In this document: piece after piece, positions 1-7,962 of the stretch | Position numbering within the stretch: position 1 is the first letter of the stretch | Layout of the letters: each line of letters starts with the position of its first letter | Assembly (NCBI GenBank): GCA_036782915.1 | Contig: DAIPYE010000005.1 | Span: 1 to 40,985, forward strand | Length of the DNA: 40,985 bases | Direction of reading: 5' to 3' | Source: JAEUSI01 sp036782915 | Lineage (GTDB): Bacteria > Bacteroidota > Ignavibacteria > Tepidaquicellales > Tepidaquicellaceae | The notes under the pieces: model-generated | The model's input: the letters and a program-made list of their open reading frames with translations, nothing else | Database searches by the model: none | What the model was told of the DNA's origin: nothing | Made by a program: the position numbers and the translations under genes

Positions 1-875
1 GGAAGTGATTTAACATTTGGAATGTTTGTAGTTGCATTACCGGCGTCTATGATCGCAAGATAAATATCGTAACCGTCTGCAGCTTTATCTTCATCCTTCA
101 TTACATCTATTTTTGAGAAAGTATTCCATTCGGTTCTGACAAGCAGATCCGGTCTTTCCTTTATATAATTACCGTAAATTTTATTTGCTGTGACATTGAT
201 GGGAAATCTGTTGTCTCTGTCTATCATAAATGTAAAGCTTAAAGCCATTAATACCGCTGATATAAAAGCCAGCTTTTTATATTTCTCGAAACTAAAGACA
301 ATTGACGCAAGAAAGCCAAAAGCTGAAACAAATATTATTGCTCCGTTACCGCCGACTTCAGGTAAAATAAATACAAATGCCACACAGGCAAGTCCGGCTC
401 CGATCAGATCGAAAAAATAAAGTTTGGATACATCCTGTTTGAATCTGGAAAGTAAAATTGAAATTATCAGGCCGGCAAAGAAAAACGGAATTGTTATCAG
501 CAAGTAGTATAGCGGAAGATAAACAAACTGCATGGAATCTGTAAGCAGACTGAAAGGATCAAACGGGATCTTATTCATTAATATAAAACAAACTATCACC
601 CTCGCCGCGTAACTCATTGAAAGTATTGAAAGTAATTTATCCGCCTCGATTGTATTTAACTTTTTATTCAGAGAAAGCACTACACCGCTTATACCGAATC
701 CAAGTAACGCAACACTTATGATCATAAATGCGAAATGATACCATAAAGAAACTGATAATACTCTTGTCAGTGTAAACTCAAGCAGCAATGTAGAAAGCGC
801 AATGAGGAATATTCCGATGTAGTAAGAAGTTTTTACTTTTTCTGAACGAAGGATGGATGTTGTTTTTGAATTCAT
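1..875 (-). CDS. Membrane-bound spermidine-synthase-like protein, 5' part (runs off window)
   Basis: My own translation of the minus strand from the ATG at 875 gives about 291 open residues and leaves the window without a stop. The N-terminus is strongly hydrophobic, with roughly six to eight membrane segments. Residues around 27-60 contain STLLLEFTLTRVLSV and then WYHFAFMIISVALLGFG, the usual opening of the multi-membrane-segment proteins whose C-terminal half is a spermidine-synthase/SAM-methyltransferase fold. The catalytic part lies beyond position 1, so the reaction cannot be judged. A soluble segment begins near residue 215 after the last hydrophobic stretch. The gene is separated from kdsA by 166 bp. 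Family assignment comes from the N-terminal pattern only. Confidence 0.75.
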   Translation of the reverse strand, partial: MNSKTTSILRSEKVKTSYYIGIFLIALSTLLLEFTLTRVLSVSLWYHFAFMIISVALLGFGISGVVLSLNKKLNTIEADKLLSILSMSYAARVIVCFILMNKIPFDPFSLLTDSMQFVYLPLYYLLITIPFFFAGLIISILLSRFKQDVSKLYFFDLIGAGLACVAFVFILPEVGGNGAIIFVSAFGFLASIVFSFEKYKKLAFISAVLMALSFTFMIDRDNRFPINVTANKIYGNYIKERPDLLVRTEWNTFSKIDVMKDEDKAADGYDIYLAIIDAGNATTNIPNVKSL

Positions 876-1041
876 TAAAAATATTTTGATAAACTTAATT
901 TATTTTAATTATGCTGTTTTTCTTTTAACATCAGTGAAACCAGATCAAATCGTAAATTATTATTTTTTAAAACACTTTTCTTCTAAAATGGTTTTTAGAA
1001 TACGAATTTAATATTAAAATGTCTTCAAAAGTTTTTTTAAA

Positions 1042-1869
1042 CTATCTGTAATTTTTTGAAATATCGTTTATTACATTTAGCTGTTTCAGCAAACCCTCCA
1101 TCTTATCCAGCTTTATCATACTGCTTGCATCACTCAGCGCTTTTTTGGGATCCGGATGTGTCTCTATAAAAAATCCGTCAACACCAACCGCCGCCGCAGC
1201 TCTTGCAAGCGGTGGAATGAACTCAGGACTGCCGCCGCTTACTCCGTTATTTCCGGAAGGCATTTGTATAGAATGTGTTGCGTCAAAAATAACAGGATAT
1301 CCTGACTCCCTCATTATAACAAGACTTCTCATATCCACAACTAAATTATTATATCCGAATGTCGAACCTCTTTCTGTAAGGAATATTTTTTTATTTCCGG
1401 TATCCGCAACTTTCGCCGCCTGATACTTCATATCGTGCGGGGCAAGAAACTGACCTTTTTTAATGTTAATTATTTTTCCGCTTTCGCCGGCAGCTTCCAG
1501 AAGTTCAGTCTGCCTGGATAGAAATGCAGGTATCTGTAAAAAATCTGCAACTTCCGCTGCGATCTCAATCTCTAATTCGGAATGAATGTCTGTAAGTATC
1601 GGCACATTGAATTCTTTTTTCAGATCCGATAAAATTTTCAGGGATTCATCGATCCCGATAGTTCTGAATGAATCTGCAGAGGTTCTGTTTGCTTTTATGT
1701 AGGAAGATTTAAATACAAACGGAATTTTCAATTTCTCCGTGATCTTTATCAGAGTTTCACAGGTTTTGAAAGCTATTTGTTTAGTTTCAACTACGCAAGG
1801 TCCTGAGATCAGTAAAAAGTTTTTCAGATTTTTTAACTTAAGGTCTTTCGATAAATATTCCGGCAGCAT
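1042..1869 (-). CDS. kdsA: 3-deoxy-8-phosphooctulonate synthase (KDO-8-phosphate synthase)
   Basis: This enzyme condenses phosphoenolpyruvate with arabinose 5-phosphate to give KDO-8-phosphate, the first committed step of the KDO branch of lipopolysaccharide synthesis, in the cytoplasm. The 275-residue protein matches the family along its whole length: VFKSSYIKANRTS, the LPAFL-like QIPAFLSRQTELLEAA, NIKKGQFLAP, GSTFGYNNLVVDMR, FDATHSIQMP and FIETHPDP. Cys25 in ISGPCVVE, with the His of DATHS, the Glu of FIETHP and the Asp of ALSDAS, is the ligand set of metal-dependent family members; the E. coli metal-independent enzyme has Asn at the Cys position. The ATG at 1869 lies one base after the trmH stop, so the two genes are probably co-transcribed. 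Confidence 0.96.
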   Translation of the reverse strand: MLPEYLSKDLKLKNLKNFLLISGPCVVETKQIAFKTCETLIKITEKLKIPFVFKSSYIKANRTSADSFRTIGIDESLKILSDLKKEFNVPILTDIHSELEIEIAAEVADFLQIPAFLSRQTELLEAAGESGKIINIKKGQFLAPHDMKYQAAKVADTGNKKIFLTERGSTFGYNNLVVDMRSLVIMRESGYPVIFDATHSIQMPSGNNGVSGGSPEFIPPLARAAAAVGVDGFFIETHPDPKKALSDASSMIKLDKMEGLLKQLNVINDISKNYR

Positions 1870-1870
1870 T

Positions 1871-2455
1871 TTATTTTTTTGAGTAAATTTCTAATTTTTC
1901 ATTTATTTCTTTTTTCGAATATTTTGTTTTCAGATACATTCCCTTTAATTCTCTCTGCCTTAAACCTTCATAAAGGCAGATGGCAACAGCAACAGATACA
2001 TTCAAAGACTGAACCATTCCGTACATCGGAATGAGGAAATTTTTATCAGCAAGCTGTTTTACTTCATCTGAAACACCTGTATGTTCATTTCCGAAAACAA
2101 TCGCAATTCTTTTTGAAAGATCAAGATCAAATAATGAATGATTCTTCCTTTTTTCAGATATACTGGTAGAATAAATTTTAAATTTCTCTTCTTTTAATCT
2201 TCGGAAACAATTTTCAGCATTTGAGAATCTTTCGATCTCGATCCATTTCTTAGCGCTCCCGGAAGATATTCTGCCTATTTTAGGAAATTTATTGGTATTA
2301 TAGATCAGATAAATTTTATCAATTCCTACTGAATCAGCGCTTCTGAGAATTGCGCTGACATTATGCGGATCATGTATGTTTTCCAGAACAATTGTAAAAT
2401 ATTTCTGTCTTTTGCTGACTACATCCTTGATCTTTATAAATCTTTTAGAGGTCAA
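1871..2455 (-). CDS. trmH: tRNA (guanosine-18-2'-O)-methyltransferase TrmH (SpoU/SPOUT family)
   Basis: A SPOUT-class RNA ribose methyltransferase that would methylate G18 in the tRNA D-loop using SAM. The three SpoU motifs are present: motif 1 NVSAILRSADSVG (about residue 32), motif 2 IVFGNEHTGVSDE (about residue 119) and motif 3 IPMYGMVQSLNVSVA followed by LYEGLRQRE. The GMVQSLNVSVA knot followed by a short arginine-rich tail matches TrmH better than TrmL or RlmB. At 194 residues it is shorter than E. coli TrmH (229), mainly at the C-terminus. The start is a TTG at 2455, needed to keep the N-terminal KRFIKIKDVVSKRQ helix. It lies directly upstream of kdsA and diverges from the 2523 gene. 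Confidence 0.87.
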   Translation of the reverse strand: MTSKRFIKIKDVVSKRQKYFTIVLENIHDPHNVSAILRSADSVGIDKIYLIYNTNKFPKIGRISSGSAKKWIEIERFSNAENCFRRLKEEKFKIYSTSISEKRKNHSLFDLDLSKRIAIVFGNEHTGVSDEVKQLADKNFLIPMYGMVQSLNVSVAVAICLYEGLRQRELKGMYLKTKYSKKEINEKLEIYSKK

Positions 2456-2522
2456 ACTTGTTTAGAATTTTATATGAAAAATTAATTAATTAACTTTCTT
2501 TAAACAATTAACAAATACTACT

Positions 2523-3176
2523 ATGATGAAGTATTGTATTGTAAAAATTTCTTTGGCATTCCTCATTTTAACATTCTTTTCAGGACTTTCATTATCCCAG
2601 CAAAAGATAGAGTATAAAAAACCCGTTTATGAATCCAGAAATAACTGGGGACTGGGATTTGTCTATTCAGAAAATGGATTTGGAATTTCTGCAGGAAAAT
2701 ACCTTACTCTCAGCAACAGTATAGATTTCAATGCTAACATTTTAGTCTCCGGTGTAACTGATTCCCGTGAAATAGAAAGAAGCGATATTTATGGAAATAC
2801 AGTTGTATTAGGAAAAATTAACAGGGTTTTTATGGCTCCTTTGAGTATTGGGCTTATTATGGAATTGTTCAAAGGCGATCTGGAAGGGGATTTTAAACCA
2901 TTTCTTAATCTCGGAGTCGCTCCAACACTTGTTATGTTTAATCCATACAACAAAAATTTTTTCAGCGCTATCGGATATACTTCTACAAAATTTGCTGTCG
3001 GTCCTTATCTCGGCATTGGAATGAGTTTTCAACAAAGTAAAAGTATGGCTTTAAATGTCAATATAAGCTATTACTATCTGCCACTTATTGACGGAGGAGT
3101 TGAAAGCATTGAAAATAATTCTATAAATAATGTCGGCGGAGTTCAGTTATTGTTTGGTTTGAATTTTCTGAAATAA
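2523..3176 (+). CDS. Secreted outer-membrane beta-barrel-like protein of unknown function
   Basis: I do not recognise a specific family. Residues 1-25 form a typical signal peptide (basic MMKYCIVK start, hydrophobic core LAFLILTFFSG, cleavage near LSLSQ). The remaining ~190 residues alternate short amphipathic strands rich in Gly, Tyr, Phe and Asn, such as WGLGFVYSENGFGISAG, with turns, and the chain ends in the aromatic/hydrophobic strand VQLLFGLNFLK. This pattern suits a small outer-membrane barrel (OmpW/OmpA-like size) anchored by its C-terminal strand. Two adjacent ATGs (2523 and 2526) could serve as start. The gene stands alone, diverging from trmH. Confidence 0.65.
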   Translation: MMKYCIVKISLAFLILTFFSGLSLSQQKIEYKKPVYESRNNWGLGFVYSENGFGISAGKYLTLSNSIDFNANILVSGVTDSREIERSDIYGNTVVLGKINRVFMAPLSIGLIMELFKGDLEGDFKPFLNLGVAPTLVMFNPYNKNFFSAIGYTSTKFAVGPYLGIGMSFQQSKSMALNVNISYYYLPLIDGGVESIENNSINNVGGVQLLFGLNFLK

Positions 3177-3190
3177 TTATAAATAACCTT

Positions 3191-3209
3191 CCGGTATGCC
3201 GGATCCGGC
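3191..3209. repeat. Overlapping GC-rich palindromes downstream of the beta-barrel gene
   Basis: GCCGGATCCGGC at 3198-3209 is a perfect 12-bp palindrome. CCGG-TATG-CCGG at 3191-3202 is a competing hairpin sharing its left half. They sit 15 bases after the stop of the 2523 gene in otherwise AT-rich DNA. There is no T-run behind them, so an intrinsic terminator is not supported. Confidence 0.5.
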
Positions 3210-3355
3210 GATTAGTCCATTCCTGGTTTAATTAAATTATTTCTCATTTAAACACGTAAAAAAAGACTTTCCTGAAATTCCTTTTACATAAACTTAATGT
3301 TTCGCATTCATTTACGTATGTCTTAAAGTAAGAGATTTTGTTATTTTGTGACCGT

Positions 3356-4390
3356 ATGGAAAAAAAGCGAATACTTTTTATGTGCGGGTCACTGAATCAG
3401 ACCACAATGCTTCATAAAATTTCACTTCATCTGACGGATTATGAGCATTATTTTTCCGCATATTATTCAGACGGAGCTGAAAGACTTGCAGCTAAGGCAG
3501 GTTTTCTGGATTTTTCCGTACTTGGCGGGAAATTCAGAAAGCAGACAGAAAAGTATCTAAATGAAAACAATCTTAAGGTGGATTATGAAGGAAAAAAGTA
3601 TGATTATGATCTTGTGGTGGTTTGCAGTGATCTTATAGTTCCCAAAAATATCCGGAATAAGAAAATTGTAATGGTACAGGAAGGTATGACTGATCCCGAA
3701 AACATATTCTATCATTTGGTGAAAAAGGTGAAAATTATTCCAAGGTATTTCGGGGGAACTGCCACTACAGGTTTGTCGGATTGTTATAATTATTTTTGCG
3801 TCGCATCAGAAAATTATAAAAAACTTTTTATTCGGAAAGGTGTAAAAGCGGAAAAAATTATTGTTACAGGCATTCCAAATTTTGACAATTGCATTGAATT
3901 CAAAACAAATGATTTCCCCCATAAAAACTACGCACTGGTCTGCACTTCTGATTCCCGCGAAACTTATAAGTATGAAAACAGAAAGGCATTTATTTTAAAA
4001 GCTCTTAAACTCTCTGAAAACAAACAGATCATTTTCAAACTTCACCCGAATGAAAATGAAAAGAATGCTTCAAAGGAAATTAATAAACATGCTCCCGGTT
4101 CTTTGATTTTTTCAAGCGGAAATACAGATCACATGATTGCAAATTGCGATATTCTGATAACTAGATATTCCAGTGTAGTATATGTCGGGTTAGCTCTTGG
4201 GAAAAAAGTGTATTCTGAGTTTGATCTTGATGAACTTAAAAAACTTATGCCTCTTCAAAACAACGGAACTTCCGCAAAAAATATTGCAGAAATATGTATC
4301 GCAATTCTCGAGAAAAAACCGGTTGCGATAAATGAATTTATTTCTCATGAAAATGATTCTGATCTTGCAATAAATTATCAGACATTATAA
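3356..4390 (+). CDS. GT-B type glycosyl/glycerophosphotransferase-like protein (CDP-glycerol transferase-like fold)
   Basis: The protein has the two-lobed GT-B architecture. The N-lobe begins KRILFMCGSLNQT and includes a DLVVVCSD strand and the short sequence KIVMVQEGMTD. The C-lobe has KIIVTGIPNFDN, a KLHPNENE motif near residue 235 and the DILITRYSSVVYVGLALGK segment. KLHP plus a following T-R-(Y/S)-S-S loop resembles the nucleotide-binding region of CDP-glycerol glycerophosphotransferase and UDP-GlcNAc 2-epimerase-like proteins. Donor and acceptor cannot be read from sequence. An in-frame TTG at 3338 would add six residues; I chose the ATG because MEKKRILFM places the first beta-strand normally. 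It is followed after 17 bp by a cytidylyltransferase, suggesting a nucleotide-sugar or polyol-phosphate pathway. Confidence 0.7.
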   Translation: MEKKRILFMCGSLNQTTMLHKISLHLTDYEHYFSAYYSDGAERLAAKAGFLDFSVLGGKFRKQTEKYLNENNLKVDYEGKKYDYDLVVVCSDLIVPKNIRNKKIVMVQEGMTDPENIFYHLVKKVKIIPRYFGGTATTGLSDCYNYFCVASENYKKLFIRKGVKAEKIIVTGIPNFDNCIEFKTNDFPHKNYALVCTSDSRETYKYENRKAFILKALKLSENKQIIFKLHPNENEKNASKEINKHAPGSLIFSSGNTDHMIANCDILITRYSSVVYVGLALGKKVYSEFDLDELKKLMPLQNNGTSAKNIAEICIAILEKKPVAINEFISHENDSDLAINYQTL

Positions 4391-4407
4391 AGAATAATTT
4401 AAAAAAG

Positions 4408-5220
4408 TTGACAGACAGTAATAAAAAAATCCTTATTGTTATTCAGGCGAGATCAAATTCAAGCAGACTGCCGGGTAAAGTTTTTCTCCCGTTATCAGGA
4501 AAACCATTGATTGTAAGAATGGTTGAAAGAGTTAAGGCTTCAAAATCCGCGAAAGAAATTGTAGTTGCTGCTACTACTGACAATGTAGATGATAAAATAG
4601 AAGAACTTTGCAGAATAAATAAAATTAATATATTCAGAGGACATCCGACTGATCTGCTTGACAGACATTACAAAGCCGGACTTGAATATCAAGCAGATGT
4701 TGTAGTGAAAATACCTTCGGATTGTCCGCTTATATGTCCGAATGTTATTGATAAAGTTATACAATTTTACATTGATAATTCCAAGAAGTTAGATTTTGTC
4801 AGCAATCTTCATCCTGCAACTTTTCCTGACGGAAATGATACAGAGGTTATTCCTATGAAAATTTTAGAACAAGCATGGAATGAATCAGAAAAAGATTTTG
4901 AAAGGGAACATACAACTCCCTTTATCTGGGAAAGACCTGAAAGATTCAGGATAGGAAATATTGAATGGGAAACCGGACTGAATTTTTCCATGAGTCACAG
5001 ATTTACAATTGATTACAGGGAAGATTATGAATTTATTAGAAGAATTTATGATGAACTTTATTCTGAAAATGAAATATTTTCTCTGTGTGATATTATGATG
5101 CTTTTAGACAGGAAACCTGAACTTAAAAAAATTAACGAAATGTATGCAGGAATTAACTGGTACAGAAATCATTTGAACGAGTTAAATACTGTTACTGCTG
5201 AACAGACAAAATTAATTTAG
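4408..5220 (+). CDS. SpsF-like cytidylyltransferase (CMP-sugar/nucleotide-sugar synthetase family)
   Basis: The N-terminal IVIQARSNSSRLPGKVFLPLSGKPL is the nucleotide-binding signature of the CMP-NeuAc/KDO synthetase superfamily, in the SpsF subgroup (QARxxSxRLPGK). VKIPSDCPLICPNVID near residue 97 is the metal-binding loop and SHRFTIDYREDYEFI near residue 195 is typical of SpsF-like proteins. It would activate a sugar acid or polyol phosphate with CTP for surface glycan assembly. The 270-residue length fits the subgroup. The start is TTG at 4408; the next ATG (4519) would delete the nucleotide-binding motif. The gene follows the glycosyltransferase by 17 bp and precedes the transketolase half by 45 bp, so these three likely form one operon. 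Confidence 0.82.
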   Translation: MTDSNKKILIVIQARSNSSRLPGKVFLPLSGKPLIVRMVERVKASKSAKEIVVAATTDNVDDKIEELCRINKINIFRGHPTDLLDRHYKAGLEYQADVVVKIPSDCPLICPNVIDKVIQFYIDNSKKLDFVSNLHPATFPDGNDTEVIPMKILEQAWNESEKDFEREHTTPFIWERPERFRIGNIEWETGLNFSMSHRFTIDYREDYEFIRRIYDELYSENEIFSLCDIMMLLDRKPELKKINEMYAGINWYRNHLNELNTVTAEQTKLI

Positions 5221-5265
5221 ATGTTTAATTTTGCCCAATAGAAATCCAATAAATTAAAAAACGAA

Positions 5266-6123
5266 ATGACTGATAAAAAAAATACTGAGTTAAAAGAAAC
5301 TGCTTTCAAAGTTAGAGAACATATTATAAGAATGTCAACTGACGGCGGATGTTTCATAGGCGCATCTTTGTCGTGCGCTGATCTGATCGTTTATCTTTAT
5401 AAAGAATTTTTGAATGTAAATATAAATAATCTTAATGATCCCGAAAGGGATTATTTGTTTTTATCCAAAGGACATGATGTCCCGGCTTTATACGGAACTT
5501 TTGTTGAAATTGGATTTCTGGAAAAAGACAGAATGAAGAATCATCTTAAAACAAATGATTTTATATACTGGCATCCGAACAGAAATATTCCCGGTATTGA
5601 GTTTCATTCCGGATCGCTGGGACATTTGCTGAGTGTTGCCATAGGTGTAGCTATTGATTGTAAAATGAAAGGTCATAAAAATAAAATTGTTGTAATACTC
5701 GGAGACGGTGAACTTGACGAAGGATCAATCTGGGAAGCTGCACTGGTAGCAGGTGCAAAAAAACTGGATAATTTAATTGCAGTAGTTGACAGGAATCATT
5801 TTCAGGCAAATATAGAAACAGAGAAATTAATTCCGCTGAATCCAATTGCGGATAAGTTCGAAGCTTTCGGCTGGAAAGTCAGGTCCTGTGACGGTCACAG
5901 CTTTGAGGATATGGAAAAAGCATTTTCAAAATTTCCGATTGAAGAAAATAAACCAAATATAATTATTGCAGAAACTGTGCGCGGAAAAGGATTGTCCAGT
6001 ATTGAAGCAAGAGCAGACAGGTGGTTTGTAAATTTTGCAAAAGATGAGATCGAAATGCTGATGAAAGAACTTCACGGAGGAAAAATTGCAGACCTCACAT
6101 CGGAAACGATTGTTGCAAGATAA
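5266..6123 (+). CDS. Transketolase, N-terminal (thiamine-diphosphate-binding) subunit, no C-terminal partner nearby
   Basis: The protein covers only the N-terminal half of a transketolase. It has the substrate/cofactor His in LSKGHDVPALYG, the GSLGHLLSVAIGVA segment, and the thiamine-diphosphate/Mg2+ motif GDGELDEGSIWEAA near residue 146 with NHFQAN downstream. The FEAFGWKV and DGH segments and the ETVRGKGLS end are all conserved. At 285 residues it matches the split-transketolase N subunit found in many bacteria and archaea. The usual C-terminal (pyrimidine-binding) subunit should follow immediately, but 6124-6302 has no open frame and the next gene is convergent. As the third gene of the glycosyltransferase/cytidylyltransferase cluster it may make the sugar precursor. 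A complete enzyme requires a partner encoded elsewhere. Confidence 0.9.
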   Translation: MTDKKNTELKETAFKVREHIIRMSTDGGCFIGASLSCADLIVYLYKEFLNVNINNLNDPERDYLFLSKGHDVPALYGTFVEIGFLEKDRMKNHLKTNDFIYWHPNRNIPGIEFHSGSLGHLLSVAIGVAIDCKMKGHKNKIVVILGDGELDEGSIWEAALVAGAKKLDNLIAVVDRNHFQANIETEKLIPLNPIADKFEAFGWKVRSCDGHSFEDMEKAFSKFPIEENKPNIIIAETVRGKGLSSIEARADRWFVNFAKDEIEMLMKELHGGKIADLTSETIVAR

Positions 6124-6302
6124 AACAGCTAACTAAATCATCTGCAAATATTCAAATATTCCTGAGAAAGTTTTTGAAACAATTCTCTTCCGGAAATTTT
6201 CAAAGCGTACTTAAGAAAATTGAATATACTTTCCGTTTAATGATCAGATATAAGTTCTGAACAAAGATATTTCAACAGATCAAAAAAATTTTATTTATAA
6301 TT

Positions 6303-6902
6303 TCATTTCGTTTGAAAACAATCGCCTGATTGATTCTTCGAATTTATGATCTCATTATATTCATCTGCAGTAAGAACAGTCGGATTATAAATTATATCCT
6401 CACTCTTAAGATTTTTTGCAAAAGCTCTCATATGGTTTTGAGTAGCTTTATCAAGACAATCATAAAGAGCTTTGATCTTTTCGTTTTCTGCTTTCGAATA
6501 AAATTTTCTGAGATCGAGAATGTCATTTTCTTCATATCTGGCTGCAGCTCTTAATGCATCAGAAAATGAAAATGCGCCAATCTTCATCATCTCTTCATAA
6601 ATATTATTTACATCCTTATTTGTAAACTGTCCCGGCGTCAGGTCAATAACGCTGGCGTCAATGTTAAGTTCATTTATAACATCTGTAACATGCTGCATAT
6701 GACTTTTTTCCGCATCCATTACATTCCCGAAAACTTTCTGATTGTATTTTTCAAACATGGATTTGTAAAAATCATAAGCTGCTTTTTCTTCCTGTAAAGT
6801 ATACAGAAGGCCGTTCTTTTCTTCTTCGGAATATTGAGAATAAATTTTCGGTGTTGTAAATATAAACAGGAAGGAAATTAGTATGGTTATTGTGGTTTTC
6901 AT
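6303..6902 (-). CDS. Secreted DUF2202 (ferritin-like) protein
   Basis: A signal peptide (MKTTITILISFLFIFTTPKIYSQ) precedes a helical domain with EEEKNGLLYTLQEEKAAYDFY, FGNVMDAEKSHMQHV and RYEENDILDLRKF, followed by NHMRAFAKNL. The repeated Glu and E-x-x-H positions on four helices are those of DUF2202, a ferritin-like diiron-fold family. An oxidase or metal-binding role is suggested by the fold but not demonstrated. The mature protein probably sits in the periplasm or extracytoplasm. The gene has a strong Shine-Dalgarno AAGGAGG ten bases before its ATG and a plausible own promoter upstream, so it appears to be a single-gene unit. Confidence 0.85.
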   Translation of the reverse strand: MKTTITILISFLFIFTTPKIYSQYSEEEKNGLLYTLQEEKAAYDFYKSMFEKYNQKVFGNVMDAEKSHMQHVTDVINELNIDASVIDLTPGQFTNKDVNNIYEEMMKIGAFSFSDALRAAARYEENDILDLRKFYSKAENEKIKALYDCLDKATQNHMRAFAKNLKSEDIIYNPTVLTADEYNEIINSKNQSGDCFQTK

Positions 6903-6912
6903 GGTGTTAATA

Positions 6913-6956
6913 CCTCCTTTTTGGTATACAAAAATAACTATACCGGAAAAAACAAA
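6913..6956 (-). promoter_or_regulatory. Candidate promoter and strong ribosome binding site for the DUF2202 gene
   Basis: On the minus strand TATTTTTG (6936-6929) fits the Bacteroidota -7 element TAnnTTTG, with TTTG (6956-6953) sixteen bases upstream as a -33 element; the spacing is slightly short. AAGGAGG (6919-6913) is an unusually good Shine-Dalgarno for this window, ten bases from the ATG. The promoter is inferred from consensus alone. Confidence 0.35.
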
Positions 6957-7025
6957 CTATGCAAAAATGTCTGCGATAGCTGTTTTAATTGAATTTTCTG
7001 TACTTTCTGCTCTGTGTTTGTTTTG

Positions 7026-7056
7026 AAAAAAGATATTATGTGAATGTATCTTTTTT
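7026..7056 (-). terminator. AT-rich stem-loop after uppP, possible terminator
   Basis: A ten-base inverted repeat, AAAAAAGATA (7026-7035) with TATCTTTTTT (7047-7056), has an 11-nt loop and ends in a T-run on either strand. It lies about 60 bases after the uppP stop, where the dnaN-gyrB-uppP transcripts should end. The stem holds only one G-C pair, so it would be weak. Confidence 0.4.
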
Positions 7057-7114
7057 TAGTTTATTAACGGAGAAAGTATTATAAAATTGGTTCGGATTTA
7101 AAGGGGAAATACTT

Positions 7115-7945
7115 TTATTCTAAATTACTGAGAATACCTTTTGAAAGGAGGATGAGTATTATAATCCCAAGAGCAATTCTGTAAATAATAAAAACAAGAT
7201 TACTTTTTGTTTTGAGATAAGTAATGAGAAATGCGATCGAGTAATAACCGACAATTCCTGATACAATTGTTGCAACAGATAAGCTGATTAAATTTTCATT
7301 CAGCAATACTGCCCGCTCTTTGTACAATTCATACAGACCGCTCAGAGCAATGGCGGGAATGCTTAGCAAAAATGAATATCTTGCAGCGACTTCTCTTTTT
7401 AAACCGGCGAAAAGTCCGGCGGTGATGGTAACTCCGCTTCTTGAACTACCCGGTATCAGCGCAAGCGCCTGAGCAAATCCGATGAATATTCCGTCTTTAA
7501 TTGTGATCTGAGAGAAGTCCTTATTTTTTGAACTTACTTTCTCCGCAATAAAAAGAATTACTGCCAGGATTATCAACGCCGCGCTTATGACATACAATCC
7601 GCGCGCGTCACCTTCAATAAATTTTTTAAGGAATAATCCGCATAATCCAATTGGTATTGTTCCTAAAATTATAAGAATAAATATTCTTGAATCCGGATTT
7701 GAATTAAAATCTTTTTTCTTCAGGGAATGTAAAAATCCTGAGGTGAGTGAAATAATATCCTCTCTGAAATAAATCAGAGTAGCTATCAGTGTTCCGATCT
7801 GCATCACAGCAGTATATGCGGCTCCGATATCTTTCCAGCCAAGCAAAGCCGGAATGATCCTTAAATGCGCTGTACTGCTGACCGGTATGAACTCTGTAGT
7901 TCCCTGAATTATTCCAAGAACTACTGCTTTGAAAATTTCCTGCAA
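7115..7945 (-). CDS. uppP: Undecaprenyl-diphosphatase UppP (BacA family)
   Basis: This integral membrane phosphatase recycles undecaprenyl diphosphate to the monophosphate carrier lipid used for peptidoglycan and polysaccharide assembly. The two family signatures are intact: GIIQGTTEFIPVSSTAHL at residues 12-29, with the catalytic Glu/Ser residues, and IPGSSRSGVTITAGLFAGL around residue 163. Seven to eight hydrophobic segments and a 276-residue length match BacA proteins. The start is a TTG at 7945; no ATG upstream would leave the first motif in frame. It lies 17 bp after gyrB and is likely transcribed with it. A bacitracin-tolerance effect is known for the family. Confidence 0.95.
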   Translation of the reverse strand: MQEIFKAVVLGIIQGTTEFIPVSSTAHLRIIPALLGWKDIGAAYTAVMQIGTLIATLIYFREDIISLTSGFLHSLKKKDFNSNPDSRIFILIILGTIPIGLCGLFLKKFIEGDARGLYVISAALIILAVILFIAEKVSSKNKDFSQITIKDGIFIGFAQALALIPGSSRSGVTITAGLFAGLKREVAARYSFLLSIPAIALSGLYELYKERAVLLNENLISLSVATIVSGIVGYYSIAFLITYLKTKSNLVFIIYRIALGIIILILLSKGILSNLE

Positions 7946-7962
7946 TTTAAATAATTAACTTT

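Noticed and set aside
190..420. 76-codon plus-strand ORF
   Set aside because: Antisense to the membrane-bound spermidine-synthase-like gene, which shows clear family sequence on the minus strand.
981..1000. TTCTAAAA/TTTTAGAA hairpin after kdsA as a terminator
   Set aside because: A perfect 8-bp AT-only stem, but no T-run follows on the minus strand; too weak to call.
5266..6123. Transketolase as a truncated pseudogene
   Set aside because: It ends at the natural domain boundary, all N-subunit motifs are intact and split transketolases are normal, so it reads as a functional N subunit.
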